The notes under the pieces: model-generated | What the model saw: the letters and a program-made list of their open reading frames with translations, nothing else | What the model was told of the DNA's origin: nothing | The model's database searches: none | Shown: piece by piece, positions 8,638-16,728 of the stretch | How positions within the stretch are numbered: the first letter of the stretch is position 1 | Layout: each line of letters begins with the position of its first letter | Assembly (NCBI GenBank): GCA_900315485.1 | Contig: OMZI01000023.1 | Coordinates: 1-45,881 of the forward strand | DNA from: an uncultured Eubacteriales bacterium | Lineage (GTDB): Bacteria; Bacillota; Clostridia; Peptostreptococcales; Anaerovoracaceae | Direction of reading: 5' to 3' | Length of the DNA stretch: 45,881 nt | Position numbers and translations under genes: made by a program

Positions 8638-10122
8638 TTACTTATCCAGCTTTCCGCAGTTAGCGAATACCCTGTTGAATCTCGTAAGCACATCGTCGAT
8701 CATCTCTTCAGTGTATGCCGCGCTGGTATACAGCCTTGATCCTGCGAGTGTTACGAGCCCCTCTGCCATGTATGCGGCCCCGATGTGCTCCATCTCTATC
8801 TGTCTCCTGCCCGTCTCCTTCAGGATCTTAGGCAGCTGCCACGGCCTGGACCAGTCTATGGCAAAATGCATGGTTCCTACGCTGTCGAGGTGGCATACCG
8901 AGCCCTGGTTGAACGCTACGAACGGCAGGTCGTGCTTTCTGATCAGCTCCTGCAGTCCTTTTGTGAGTCTGTCTCCCATGCGGCCTGCGACCTCACATGC
9001 GTTCCTCTTCTCGATCTCGCAGATAGTAGTGTAGCCTGCGATGCATGAGAGCGGAGTCGCTGCAACGGTACCTCCGCAGAGTGCTTTCTTGACCTTCTTT
9101 CCGGATGAATCGAGACCTGCCCCGAGGTGAGCCATGCAGTCCTCGTGTCCGCCGACTCCGCCTGCTCCCGGATATCCGCCGGCGATGACCTTGCCGAATA
9201 TGGTCAGGTCAGGATCGATGCCGAAATACCCCTGTGCTCCGCTGAGTCCGATACGGAATCCCGTAACGACTTCGTCGCATACGAGGAGCGCGCCGTACTC
9301 ATGGGCGAGTCTCTCGCAGCCTCTTACGAATGCCTTGGTCACAGGGCGGGTGCCGCTCTCAGGTCCGATCGCTTCGATGAATACGGCAGCAGTGCCGCCG
9401 TCCAGCTTGTTTCTTCTGAGCTTGCGTTCGAGATCCTCGAGATCTCCCGGGAAGAACTCATCAGTGTGTCTGAATACATAGTTTGGAATGCCTCTCGACT
9501 GGATGCCCTTGGTTCCCGGGATCCTGATGCCGTATGCCAGCTGATCGGACCATCCGTGATATGCACCGCCCATCTTGAGGATGTTCTTGTGCCCTGTCTT
9601 AAGGCGCGCGATCCTTGCCGCCACCATGCAGGCCTCAGTACCCGATCCGAGCATCCTGAACTTATCTACGCTCGGCACGCACTCGCTGATCTTCTTAGCC
9701 AGCTTGAGCTCGTATTCGTGGAAGAGTCCCGTCGAAGGACCGCAGTCCTTCAGAAGGTCGATTACTGCATCTCTTACTACCGGGTCGTTGCTGCCGATCA
9801 CGATCGGTCCGCCTGTCTGAAGCAGATCATAGTATTCATTGCCGTCTATATCATAGAGTTTTGCCCCCTCGGCCTTCCTGATTGCCAGTGGGAACGGATA
9901 GTTGAACGCGAGATTGTGCTGCACTCCTCCCGGGATGTACTGCTTGGCCTCGGCCGTCATGGCCTTGGAACCCGCGCACTTTGCCTCGAAATAGTTCTCA
10001 ACATAGTTCTTAAGCGCATCTTCCTTAACACCATACACCGGGCCGTCTCTCAGCTCATCAAGCTGCTTTATCACCGATTCAGCATCCACATATTCATCGA
10101 TCGCAAATCCATTGTATGCCAT
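8638..10122 (-). CDS. Class III aminotransferase, glutamate-1-semialdehyde aminomutase-like
   Basis: A PLP enzyme of 494 residues. It shows SGTEA (160-164), the D283 of CDEVVTGFR that contacts the PLP ring, and the Schiff-base lysine K311 in FGKVIAGG. It resembles HemL-like proteins, but the 50-residue N-terminal extension, the absence of other haem genes and the sugar-enzyme neighbours argue against haem synthesis. It more likely transaminates or isomerises an amino-sugar or hydroxy-amino acid. ATG at 10122 (AGGAG, 8-nt spacing) is preferred over a TTG two codons earlier. It is the first gene of an operon with a promoter at 10197-10226. Confidence 0.8.
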   Translation of the reverse strand: MAYNGFAIDEYVDAESVIKQLDELRDGPVYGVKEDALKNYVENYFEAKCAGSKAMTAEAKQYIPGGVQHNLAFNYPFPLAIRKAEGAKLYDIDGNEYYDLLQTGGPIVIGSNDPVVRDAVIDLLKDCGPSTGLFHEYELKLAKKISECVPSVDKFRMLGSGTEACMVAARIARLKTGHKNILKMGGAYHGWSDQLAYGIRIPGTKGIQSRGIPNYVFRHTDEFFPGDLEDLERKLRRNKLDGGTAAVFIEAIGPESGTRPVTKAFVRGCERLAHEYGALLVCDEVVTGFRIGLSGAQGYFGIDPDLTIFGKVIAGGYPGAGGVGGHEDCMAHLGAGLDSSGKKVKKALCGGTVAATPLSCIAGYTTICEIEKRNACEVAGRMGDRLTKGLQELIRKHDLPFVAFNQGSVCHLDSVGTMHFAIDWSRPWQLPKILKETGRRQIEMEHIGAAYMAEGLVTLAGSRLYTSAAYTEEMIDDVLTRFNRVFANCGKLDK

Positions 10123-10196
10123 TTTCAATACTCCTGTGATTACTCTTTATCCCCTCGTCCGCAGAGCATCTCCGCGGAACAGTTAAATACTTTTAT

Positions 10197-10226
10197 ATTA
10201 TACACCTGGTAAGAAGAATGTGACAA
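10197..10226 (-). promoter_or_regulatory. Promoter for aminotransferase-aldolase-kinase operon
   Basis: Minus-strand TTGTCA (10221-10226), an 18-bp spacer and a perfect TATAAT (10197-10202), about 75 nt upstream of the aminotransferase ATG. The -35 box is contributed by the CATTGTCAC arm of a REP-like palindrome. Confidence 0.6.
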
Positions 10227-10277
10227 TGGGGACAGTTCGCACTGCTATGTTTACACCAGGTACAGCTCTCATTGCCA
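10202..10277. repeat. REP-like palindromic element, diverged copy
   Basis: TGACAATGGGGAC (10221-10233) and CTCTCATTGCCA (10266-10277) are imperfect inverted copies of the arms of the element at 17310-17338. A second inverted pair, ACCTGGT (10204-10210) and ACCAGGT (10255-10261), is interleaved. The arms resemble short palindromes dispersed in many Firmicutes and often linked to Y1 (RAYT-type) transposases; that link is from memory, and no transposase is present here. Confidence 0.5.
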
Positions 10278-10327
10278 CTTTTTCCGTAAGCTTCACCACT
10301 AATGGTAACGGATTGGCGTAATCTGCT

Positions 10328-10700
10328 CGTTTTGCCTCCAAAAACGCCAACCGGCCCGAGCACCTGTGGCGTAGGATCGACCGTTTTGCCTTCAAAAACG
10401 CCAACCAGCCCAAGAGCCTATGGCGTAGGATCGATCGTTTTGCCTTCAAAAACGCCAACCGGCACAGGAGCCTGTGGCGTAGGATCAATCGTTTTGCTTC
10501 CAAAAACGCCAACCGGCCCGAGCACCCGTGGCGTAGGATCAATCGTTTTGCCTTCAAAAACGCCAACTGGCCCGAACACCTGTGGCGTAGGATCGACCGT
10601 TTTGCCTTCAAAAACGCCAACCAGCCCAAGAGCCTATGGCGTAGGATCGATCGTTTTGCCTTCAAAAACGCCAATTGGCCCGAGTGCCTGTATTGCAGAA
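10328..10700. repeat. Tandem repeat: seven 54-bp units
   Basis: Units begin with CGTTTTGCC at 10328, 10382, 10436, 10490, 10544, 10598 and 10652, exactly 54 bp apart; the seventh is degenerate after about 35 bp. Each unit contains CGTTTT/AAAACG arms around a 7-nt loop and ACGCCA/TGGCGT arms around a variable 17-nt segment, so a transcript could fold into alternating hairpins. Because 54 is a multiple of three, long reading frames run through it on both strands, but none has a convincing start. The array lies between the gap terminator and the aminotransferase-operon promoter. Confidence 0.85.
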
Positions 10701-10746
10701 GAATGGTACATTTGCTAAAGAATTGGTCTACCCTGTATCTTCTTTT

Positions 10747-10779
10747 CAAAAAAAAGCAAAACCCCGGCCGGAGCCGGGG
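10747..10779 (-). terminator. Intrinsic terminator after gap
   Basis: CCCCGGC (10762-10768) pairs with GCCGGGG (10773-10779) around a 4-nt loop. On the minus strand the hairpin is followed by TTTTGCTTTTTTTT. It lies about 90 bp past the gap stop. Confidence 0.85.
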
Positions 10780-10870
10780 CTTGATCATTCAGTATTCGTA
10801 GTGTGATCTGTATTGACCACCGTTCGCAAGTTATTCGAACGGTTCTGATGCTGATCACTCTAAGCCGGAA

Positions 10871-11881
10871 CTAGATGAGTGTTCCCATGTGCTTGAGTGT
10901 TCTGCAGAGCTGGCTTACATAGCTCATCTCGTTGTCGTACCATGCAACTACTCTAACCTCGAAGATGTGTGTTCCGCACTGCTGAGCGAGAGTCTGTGTA
11001 GCGTCGAAGAGTGAACCATAGCTCATTCCGATAACGTCGCTGGAAACGATCTCTTCCTCAGTGTATCCATAGGACTCAGTAACTGCAGCCTTCATAGCTT
11101 CGTTGATGCCCTCTACGGAAACTGTGTCTGTCATATCCTTGAGTGTAGCGTCGAGGATTGTGATGGAGCCTGATGGAACAGGTACTCTCTGAGCGGATCC
11201 GATCAGCTTGCCTGCGAGTTCAGGGATTACCAGACCGATAGCCTTAGCAGCGCCTGTGCTGTTAGGAACGATGTTGATGGCACCGGCTCTTGCTCTTCTG
11301 AGGTCACCCTTTCTGTGTGGTCCGTCGAGGATCATCTGGTCACCAGTGTAAGCGTGGATAGTTGTCATGAATCCTGTTCTGAGCTCTCTGTAGTCAGCAA
11401 GTGCCTTAGCCATAGGAGCGAGGCAGTTTGTTGTGCAGGAAGCGCCGGAAACGATTGTATCCTCAGCTGTCAGTGTCTCGTGGTTTACGCCGTAAACGAT
11501 TGTAGGGAGGTCATTGCCTGCAGGAGCAGAAATGAGAACCTTCTTAGCGCCGGCGTCGATGTGAGCCTGGCTCTTAGCCTTTGATGTATAGAAACCTGTG
11601 CACTCGAGTACTACGTCGATACCGAGTTCTCCCCAAGGGAGCTTGCTTGCATCTGCTTCAGCGTATACAGGGAAGAACTTTCCGTCTACCATGATTCCGT
11701 TCTCAGCCTCTTCAACTACAGCGTCGAATCTCTTCTGTACTGAGTCATTTCTGAGAAGGTATGCGAGCATGTGAGGGCTTGTCAGGTCGTTGATAGCAAC
11801 GATCTCGATATCCTCTTCCTTGTAGAGCTTTCTGAAAGAAAGTCTTCCGATACGTCCGAATCCATTGATTGCAACTTTCAT
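10871..11881 (-). CDS. gap: Glyceraldehyde-3-phosphate dehydrogenase, type I
   Basis: This glycolytic enzyme oxidises glyceraldehyde 3-phosphate to 1,3-bisphosphoglycerate with NAD. At 336 residues it is full length. The NAD fold begins with INGFGRIGR (5-13), the catalytic cysteine is C149 in SCTTN, the catalytic histidine is H176 in IHAYTGDQ, and the C-terminal WYDNEMSY motif is intact. Codon use is the most biased in the window (few rare codons), in line with high expression. ATG at 11881 is preceded by AGGAG with a rather long 11-nt spacing. It is a single-gene unit with promoter at 12036-12064, about 150 nt of leader, and a strong terminator. It is not linked to pgk or tpi here. Confidence 0.97.
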   Translation of the reverse strand: MKVAINGFGRIGRLSFRKLYKEEDIEIVAINDLTSPHMLAYLLRNDSVQKRFDAVVEEAENGIMVDGKFFPVYAEADASKLPWGELGIDVVLECTGFYTSKAKSQAHIDAGAKKVLISAPAGNDLPTIVYGVNHETLTAEDTIVSGASCTTNCLAPMAKALADYRELRTGFMTTIHAYTGDQMILDGPHRKGDLRRARAGAINIVPNSTGAAKAIGLVIPELAGKLIGSAQRVPVPSGSITILDATLKDMTDTVSVEGINEAMKAAVTESYGYTEEEIVSSDVIGMSYGSLFDATQTLAQQCGTHIFEVRVVAWYDNEMSYVSQLCRTLKHMGTLI

Positions 11882-12035
11882 ATTAATCTAATCTCCTTTC
11901 GTTATGGATCCCCGGTCCCTTCTTCTGCCTTTTCCGAACCCCAAGGCGATCCTTACTATCTTGTCTGTTATGAGCCTTCCGGCCATCATCGGGCCTGTAC
12001 ATTTCAGTCGTTTTTCCAAACCCTAAATCTCGGAC

Positions 12036-12064
12036 ATTCTATCACTATTTGATAATTATCTCAA
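12036..12064 (-). promoter_or_regulatory. Promoter for gap
   Basis: Minus-strand TTGAGA (12059-12064), a 17-bp spacer and TAGAAT (12036-12041), in an AT-rich stretch. It predicts a 5' leader of about 150 nt, in which I see no recognisable riboswitch. The rest of the non-coding region (12065-12249) is AT-rich and then ordinary, with no clear terminator for the gene at 12250. Confidence 0.6.
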
Positions 12065-12249
12065 TCGATTTCGATATTTTTTCGTCAATATTTTGTTTTA
12101 TTTCAAAACAACACCGCAAAGTATTGGTATTTTGTCACTATAAACAGGCAAAATGTTTACAGTTTCCGTCAGGTGCGGCGGGCAAAGCTCTCTGCTGCTC
12201 TCATGTTTCAGCAGCCCATCATGACCGCGAAGGCCGGAATCTCAGCCGC

Positions 12250-12453
12250 CTACTTTCTCCCCGACCCCGGCAGCACATACAGAATGATGCCGATAACCAC
12301 AGCCAGTCCCAGAGGCTTGGCGATGTTGTCAGCCCATGTGAAAATGTATCCTGAATGCGTGATGAATGTTCCTGCGATCAGCTCGCACAGGTTCCACACA
12401 GCGATGAATGCTATAACATAAGCTGCCATTTGAGCATACCTGTTTTTGATCAT
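12250..12453 (-). CDS. Small membrane protein, unknown function
   Basis: A 67-residue protein with two hydrophobic stretches (about 10-30 and 45-62), a basic N-terminus and a GSGRK tail. ATG at 12453 is preceded by AAGGAG with 6-nt spacing, a very good ribosome-binding site that makes it a likely real gene despite its size. It begins 44 bp after the stop of the GTPase-NYN gene, with no terminator between, so it is probably the last gene of that operon. I do not recognise the family. Confidence 0.6.
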   Translation of the reverse strand: MIKNRYAQMAAYVIAFIAVWNLCELIAGTFITHSGYIFTWADNIAKPLGLAVVIGIILYVLPGSGRK

Positions 12454-12497
12454 AGCCCTCTCCTTTTTTAAGTTTAATCAGCGATCGTTTCTGTTTG

Positions 12498-15287
12498 TTA
12501 CAGTGCGCTCCGAATCTCCTCTTCGGTCCGCGCAAGAATACTCATGAACTCGCGCGAGGATATCCTCAGTGCGCCGTGCTCGAATGAATCCTGCTGTACC
12601 AGCATGTCCGAGCTGACGACATATATCCTGCGGTTTTTCATCGCATTGGTCATGAGTCCGATGCGTATATCTGCAGGTTCATTCTCAGAGGTGTATATCA
12701 CTCTGACTCCGAGATGGTCCTCTTCATATCCCTCGCCGCCTGTGACATTATATGCGTCGAATATTACTGCTGTCTCGGCACCTGTATATGCCGTATAGTT
12801 GCAGAGTCTCTCAAGAAGCTGATCCCTCGCTCCTCCCATGTCCTTCTTCGCAAGGTCCGTGAGGTATTCATCTGCATGGATGAGATTGTAGCCGTCTATT
12901 AGAATGACAGGTCTCTCCTCCGGTGCGGACTGAGTCTTTTTCTTCTCATGTTTCTCGCGTATCTGCTGATTGCGGAGCTCGTCAGCTGCCTTCTGCTCTT
13001 CCGTCTTCTCAGGCATTTCGTACTCAGGGCCGAATCTGTTCTCCCTTGCAGACCTGCCTGTACGCTCCTTAGCCGGTCCGTAGGTCCGCTCGAATATCAT
13101 ACGGAGCTCCTTCTCTGCAGCGAGCTGGCGCTTTCTGGCTTCTGAGTCAGACCTGCCGCCATGCATGGATCCGGTGTATCCGCTCCTGTCTGAGGCGTCA
13201 TCTGTGTACAAACCGCCTGCCGCTCCGTATGCAGAGTCAGTGCTTCCTGTGTTTCTGTATCTTCTGAGCACGCTGCCTATATGCATGTGTTCAGGTACAT
13301 CATCCCACTTTATGATATCGCTGCCTCCGTGTGACACGAATACAGAGTCTGCCGGATTGTCGATGTCTCTTTCAGGATCATATCCGGATTCCTCTATGAC
13401 CCTATCAGCATCGTGGCACGGTGCGTATCCCGCAGGAGTGCATGTAAGCCTGCCTGTGCCGGATGTATATGAGATCAGAGTCTGCTGGTATCCGGCGATC
13501 TCAGATGCAGGCACACGCCCGCGTATCCTTGATGTGTCGCCTTCCTGCTCAAGAGACTCCTGAGTTCCGCCCATCTGCTGAATATCTGTCATAGCACGCC
13601 CTACAGCCTGCGACGGCAGCTCTATCTCGTACTCATTCCACGGCTCGAGCAGTGCAGCCGCGCCCGCAGCGCGGGCCTGCATCAGAGCATTCCTGACCGC
13701 CCTGTATGTCGCCTCGCGGAAGTCCCCGCCGCTTGTATGCTTGTCATGGGCTCTTCCGGCTGCAAGAGTTATCCTTACATCGGTGACAGGAGCGCCCGTC
13801 AGGACTCCTCTGTGCTCTTTTTCATCTATGTGAGTGAGTATCAGCCGCTGCCAGTTCCGTGCAAGCTCATCCTCAGGTGTTATGCTGCTTATGACTACAC
13901 CGCTGCCCGGTTCGCCCGGTTCAACTATAAGGTGCACCTCGGCATAGTGCCTCAGCGGCTCGAAATGCCCGACGCCTTCGAATACATCAGTTACGGTCTC
14001 AAGGTACAGCACCTTGCCGCTCCCGAATGTAACATCGTAGCCGTATCTGTCCTTTATCATGGCGGTCAGTACTTCCAGCTGGACCTGCCCCATGAGTCTT
14101 ATCTCTGTCTCACCCGTCTCCTGTATCCTGCGCACACTGAGTGACGGATCCTCCTGAGCCAGCTTCTCAAGATCCTTCATGACAAGGTACGGGTCCATTC
14201 CGGCAGGTCCGCTGACCGTGTATACCATGAAAGGCCTGATGACAGGATCCGCTGCAGGCATCTCTGCTCCGAGCGAGTCCCCCGGCATCACATCAGGCAG
14301 GCCTGTCAGTGCACATACCGTTCCGGCCTCAGCCTCATTCACGGAAGTGAACCGGCTGCCCGAATATATCCTGATCTGATTGATTTTGGTCTCGCTATCT
14401 TCCTGCTCTCTCCCCTGCACTCTATGATGTACAGTAACCGTATCTCTGGCCCTGAGTGTTCCGCCTGTTATCTTTGCGAATACAAGCCTGCTCCCGTCAT
14501 CACCGGCAGCCGTCTTATATATCCTGGCACCGAACTCATCACTGTATTCAGGCATGATAGTAAACCTGCTCAGGATCTCGAGGAGATCCTCTATCCCTTC
14601 CTGCTTCAGCGCCGAGCCGAATATGCACGGAACTATCTCGCACCTTCTTACCGCATCAGCGATGCTCTCATCATCCGGAGCCCCTTCAAGCTCACCTTCG
14701 AGCACCATATCCGCAAGCTCAGGAGAATGAAGAGTGATGTCATCTATGAACTTCTCCAGCCCGGCGGCATCTGCGCCCTCAAGCACTCCGCTGAAATCCA
14801 CCGGCCCGCATCCGAGTTCATCCGCAAGCTCGGCAAGGAGGTCCTCCTTCTGCCTGACAGCGATATCCATCTTATTTATGAACACGAAAACAGGGATGCC
14901 CCTGTCAAGGAGCAGCCTGTACAAAGTCCTCGTATGCGCCTGCACGCCTTCCGATCCGCTGACTACCAGAAGAGCGTAGTCTAAAACGGACAGCGCGCGC
15001 TCCATCTCCGCCGCAAAGTCGACGTGTCCCGGAGTGTCGATGAGTGTGAACTCAGTCTTCCTGTCTTCCGGGCCGGCCGTGAACAGGGCCTGCCTCGAGA
15101 AAACAGTGATCCCGCGGTTCCGCTCTATCTCGCTGTCATCGAGAAAAGCGTCGCCGTGGTCGACCCTGCCGATCTTCCGGAGCTCACCTGTTCTGTACAG
15201 GATGGCCTCAGAGAGAGTCGTTTTGCCCGCATCGACATGCGCAAGTATTCCGAGTGTTATTCTTCTTTTCGCATCCTTATATGCCAT
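12498..15287 (-). CDS. TetM/EF-G-like ribosomal GTPase fused to YacP/Rae1-like NYN nuclease domain
   Basis: 929 residues. The first 650 or so resemble TetM/TetO ribosomal protection proteins: P-loop AHVDAGKTT (16-24), switch I RGIT (58-61), DTPGH (84-88), NKMD (138-141), then the beta-barrel domain and EF-G-like domains III-V, ending like TetM with a YTSG..L..AGY segment. A charged, low-complexity linker (about 665-785) leads to an NYN/PIN-type domain (792-929) with LIDGYN (D798), FDAYN (D844), ENEPADIR (D873) and SSD (D894), the acidic set of YacP/Rae1. B. subtilis Rae1 cuts mRNA in the ribosomal A site. A ribosome-acting nuclease is inferred. Drug resistance is not implied. No clear Shine-Dalgarno precedes the ATG, which lies 23 bp after the upstream gene. 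Confidence 0.85.
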   Translation of the reverse strand: MAYKDAKRRITLGILAHVDAGKTTLSEAILYRTGELRKIGRVDHGDAFLDDSEIERNRGITVFSRQALFTAGPEDRKTEFTLIDTPGHVDFAAEMERALSVLDYALLVVSGSEGVQAHTRTLYRLLLDRGIPVFVFINKMDIAVRQKEDLLAELADELGCGPVDFSGVLEGADAAGLEKFIDDITLHSPELADMVLEGELEGAPDDESIADAVRRCEIVPCIFGSALKQEGIEDLLEILSRFTIMPEYSDEFGARIYKTAAGDDGSRLVFAKITGGTLRARDTVTVHHRVQGREQEDSETKINQIRIYSGSRFTSVNEAEAGTVCALTGLPDVMPGDSLGAEMPAADPVIRPFMVYTVSGPAGMDPYLVMKDLEKLAQEDPSLSVRRIQETGETEIRLMGQVQLEVLTAMIKDRYGYDVTFGSGKVLYLETVTDVFEGVGHFEPLRHYAEVHLIVEPGEPGSGVVISSITPEDELARNWQRLILTHIDEKEHRGVLTGAPVTDVRITLAAGRAHDKHTSGGDFREATYRAVRNALMQARAAGAAALLEPWNEYEIELPSQAVGRAMTDIQQMGGTQESLEQEGDTSRIRGRVPASEIAGYQQTLISYTSGTGRLTCTPAGYAPCHDADRVIEESGYDPERDIDNPADSVFVSHGGSDIIKWDDVPEHMHIGSVLRRYRNTGSTDSAYGAAGGLYTDDASDRSGYTGSMHGGRSDSEARKRQLAAEKELRMIFERTYGPAKERTGRSARENRFGPEYEMPEKTEEQKAADELRNQQIREKHEKKKTQSAPEERPVILIDGYNLIHADEYLTDLAKKDMGGARDQLLERLCNYTAYTGAETAVIFDAYNVTGGEGYEEDHLGVRVIYTSENEPADIRIGLMTNAMKNRRIYVVSSDMLVQQDSFEHGALRISSREFMSILARTEEEIRSAL

Positions 15288-15310
15288 ATATTATTGCGAT
15301 TTATCTTTTC

Positions 15311-15634
15311 TCAGGAGCGCCTTAGCTTCCAGAGCAGGTCAAAGCAAAGCCTTCGGAACGGAGTGTCACCGCCGTCGTTCAGATCGATCGGGTCGGCATG
15401 TCTCATCAGGTATCCGAACCAGCCGGCTCTCATGCAGATATAGAAAACGACCGCATGGAAATATATCTCCCTGGCAAGCTTCTGCCGGGTCATGCCTTCT
15501 ATCTTTCTCTCCGCCAGGATCCGGTCGGCCTCCCTGAGGCAATTCTCCTTGTCTAAGAAGCGGATCGCCGACGGAATCGAGAGCTTTTTCAGGTCTCTCT
15601 CACGCTTGCGTTTTCCGGGTATCATTCTGCTCAT
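15311..15634 (-). CDS. Hypothetical basic protein
   Basis: A 107-residue, Arg/Lys/Leu-rich protein with no membrane segment or motif I can name; the middle contains a helical stretch with REIYFHAVVFYICM. Its ATG follows the TAG stop of the flavoprotein gene directly (TAGATG), with only a weak GAG as ribosome-binding site, so it probably depends on translational coupling. The downstream neighbour is the GTPase-NYN gene. It may belong functionally to either. Confidence 0.6.
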   Translation of the reverse strand: MSRMIPGKRKRERDLKKLSIPSAIRFLDKENCLREADRILAERKIEGMTRQKLAREIYFHAVVFYICMRAGWFGYLMRHADPIDLNDGGDTPFRRLCFDLLWKLRRS

Positions 15635-16522
15635 CTATTTCTCAGCAAGGTACTCTACGATCGTATGAGCGGCTATATTGCCCTCTCCTACGGACTTGGC
15701 TATCTGATAAGGCCTTCCGGTGCAGTCTCCTGCAGCGAAAACGCCCTTGATGTTGGTGTTCATCGCTCTGTCGACGATAATATGCGCTCCGTCAAGTTCG
15801 AGATCCTTGAGAAGAGTCGTCGGTGCGATCGAGTTTCTGAGGCAGAAAATGCCGTCAACAGCCACCTCGGTGTCGTCTGTGAGGACGACTCCGTCCGCCT
15901 TGAGACCGCCTTTGATCTTCTTCACAGGCTTTGGAAGCATCTCTATCTTGCCTGCGTTATCGCCTTCAGCTCCGCTGCCGTTTCTGCCGTACTTACCGCC
16001 GGCATATCCGGATGCTACGTACACTTTATCTGCGAGCTCAGCAAGATAGTCGACCTCATGCTCGAATCTCTCGTCACCGCAGAATACTGCGATCGTTTTT
16101 CCCTTATAGAGGAAGCCGTCGCATGTAGCGCAGTAGCTGACTCCGCGGCCGAGCATCTTCTCTTCGCCTTCAAATCCCCTGGCTGCAGCTGCTCCTGTAG
16201 CCAGGAGGATGGTCCTGGCCTGATATACGTCCGAACCGGCCGAAAGCATGAACATGTCGCCCATCGGCATGATGGCGGTGACCATCTGCTCTGTTATCTC
16301 AAGACCCATCTCTTCAGCATGTGCCTCAAACTTTCCAACGAGATCCTTCCCGGAGATGTATCCCATTCCCGGGTAGTTCGCGATCTTTTCGGACTTCTCA
16401 ACCTTGGTGCTGAGGTTCTTCGCTCCCAGCCATATGAAGCTCTTGTTGTGCAGCTTGAGATTGATAGCCGCGGACAGTCCTGCAGGGCCTGTTCCGATTA
16501 TTGCAACATCATAAATGTCCAT
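15635..16522 (-). CDS. Thioredoxin-reductase-like FAD oxidoreductase
   Basis: 295 residues. The FAD fold begins with IIGTGPAGLSAA (8-19), the redox disulfide is C131-ATC-C134-D, and the C-terminal FAD motif is GVFAAGDCTG. The second nucleotide domain departs from standard TrxB: GGGDSA is replaced by FCGDERFEHE (147-156), and the HRR-type NADPH 2'-phosphate site is missing, replaced by a Gly-rich stretch near 172-190. A ferredoxin-dependent or other electron donor is therefore possible, as in the clostridial FFTR type. ATG at 16522 follows AAGGAGAG. First gene of the operon with the 107-residue protein and GTPase-NYN. No thioredoxin gene is adjacent. Confidence 0.85.
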   Translation of the reverse strand: MDIYDVAIIGTGPAGLSAAINLKLHNKSFIWLGAKNLSTKVEKSEKIANYPGMGYISGKDLVGKFEAHAEEMGLEITEQMVTAIMPMGDMFMLSAGSDVYQARTILLATGAAAARGFEGEEKMLGRGVSYCATCDGFLYKGKTIAVFCGDERFEHEVDYLAELADKVYVASGYAGGKYGRNGSGAEGDNAGKIEMLPKPVKKIKGGLKADGVVLTDDTEVAVDGIFCLRNSIAPTTLLKDLELDGAHIIVDRAMNTNIKGVFAAGDCTGRPYQIAKSVGEGNIAAHTIVEYLAEK

Positions 16523-16626
16523 TATTCTCTCCTTTTTCTGTCCTTAAAAAATACTGATACCCTTCGGTTTACACTTGTTTCCCCCTCATATGAGCGCCTT
16601 GCGGCACTGCAGAAAATTCCAGAATG

Positions 16627-16635
16627 ATTGTATCA
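16627..16635 (-). promoter_or_regulatory. Possible extended -10 promoter for flavoprotein operon
   Basis: Minus-strand TGATACAAT (extended -10 plus TACAAT) lies about 105 nt upstream of the flavoprotein ATG. No -35 box is evident at 17 bp, as can be the case for extended -10 promoters. Confidence 0.4.
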
Positions 16636-16655
16636 CAAACTCCCGTGCTGCAGGC

Positions 16656-16697
16656 ATAAAAACCTGCTCCGGATCAGGATCATTTCCTTCCGGAGCA
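16656..16697 (-). terminator. Intrinsic terminator after HMA remnant
   Basis: A perfect 9-bp stem, TGCTCCGGA (16665-16673) with TCCGGAGCA (16689-16697). On the minus strand it is followed by GGTTTTTATG. It would end transcripts coming from the tetR promoter. Confidence 0.65.
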
Positions 16698-16728
16698 TTC
16701 TGTATCGATTCAGTACGTCATACTGCCG

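Noticed and set aside
8638-10122. Haem-pathway glutamate-1-semialdehyde aminomutase (hemL)
   Set aside because: Only family-level similarity, N-terminal extension, and sugar-enzyme neighbours with no haem genes.
9127-10212. 361-residue plus-strand open frame opposite the aminotransferase gene
   Set aside because: Shadow of the real gene; composition is typical for antisense translation.
10328-10700. CRISPR array
   Set aside because: Units are joined without unique spacers: the whole 54-bp unit is repeated and there are no cas genes.
10198-10788. A 196-residue open frame with 18-residue repeats on the minus strand, and a similar frame on the plus strand
   Set aside because: The frame is open only because the DNA repeat is 54 bp long. 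Its start lies in the gap terminator, no ribosome-binding site is present, and both strands are open in the same way.
12498-15287. Plain tetracycline-resistance gene (tetM/tetO)
   Set aside because: Length, NYN fusion and operon position differ from mobile resistance genes; similarity is in fold and motifs only, so resistance cannot be claimed.
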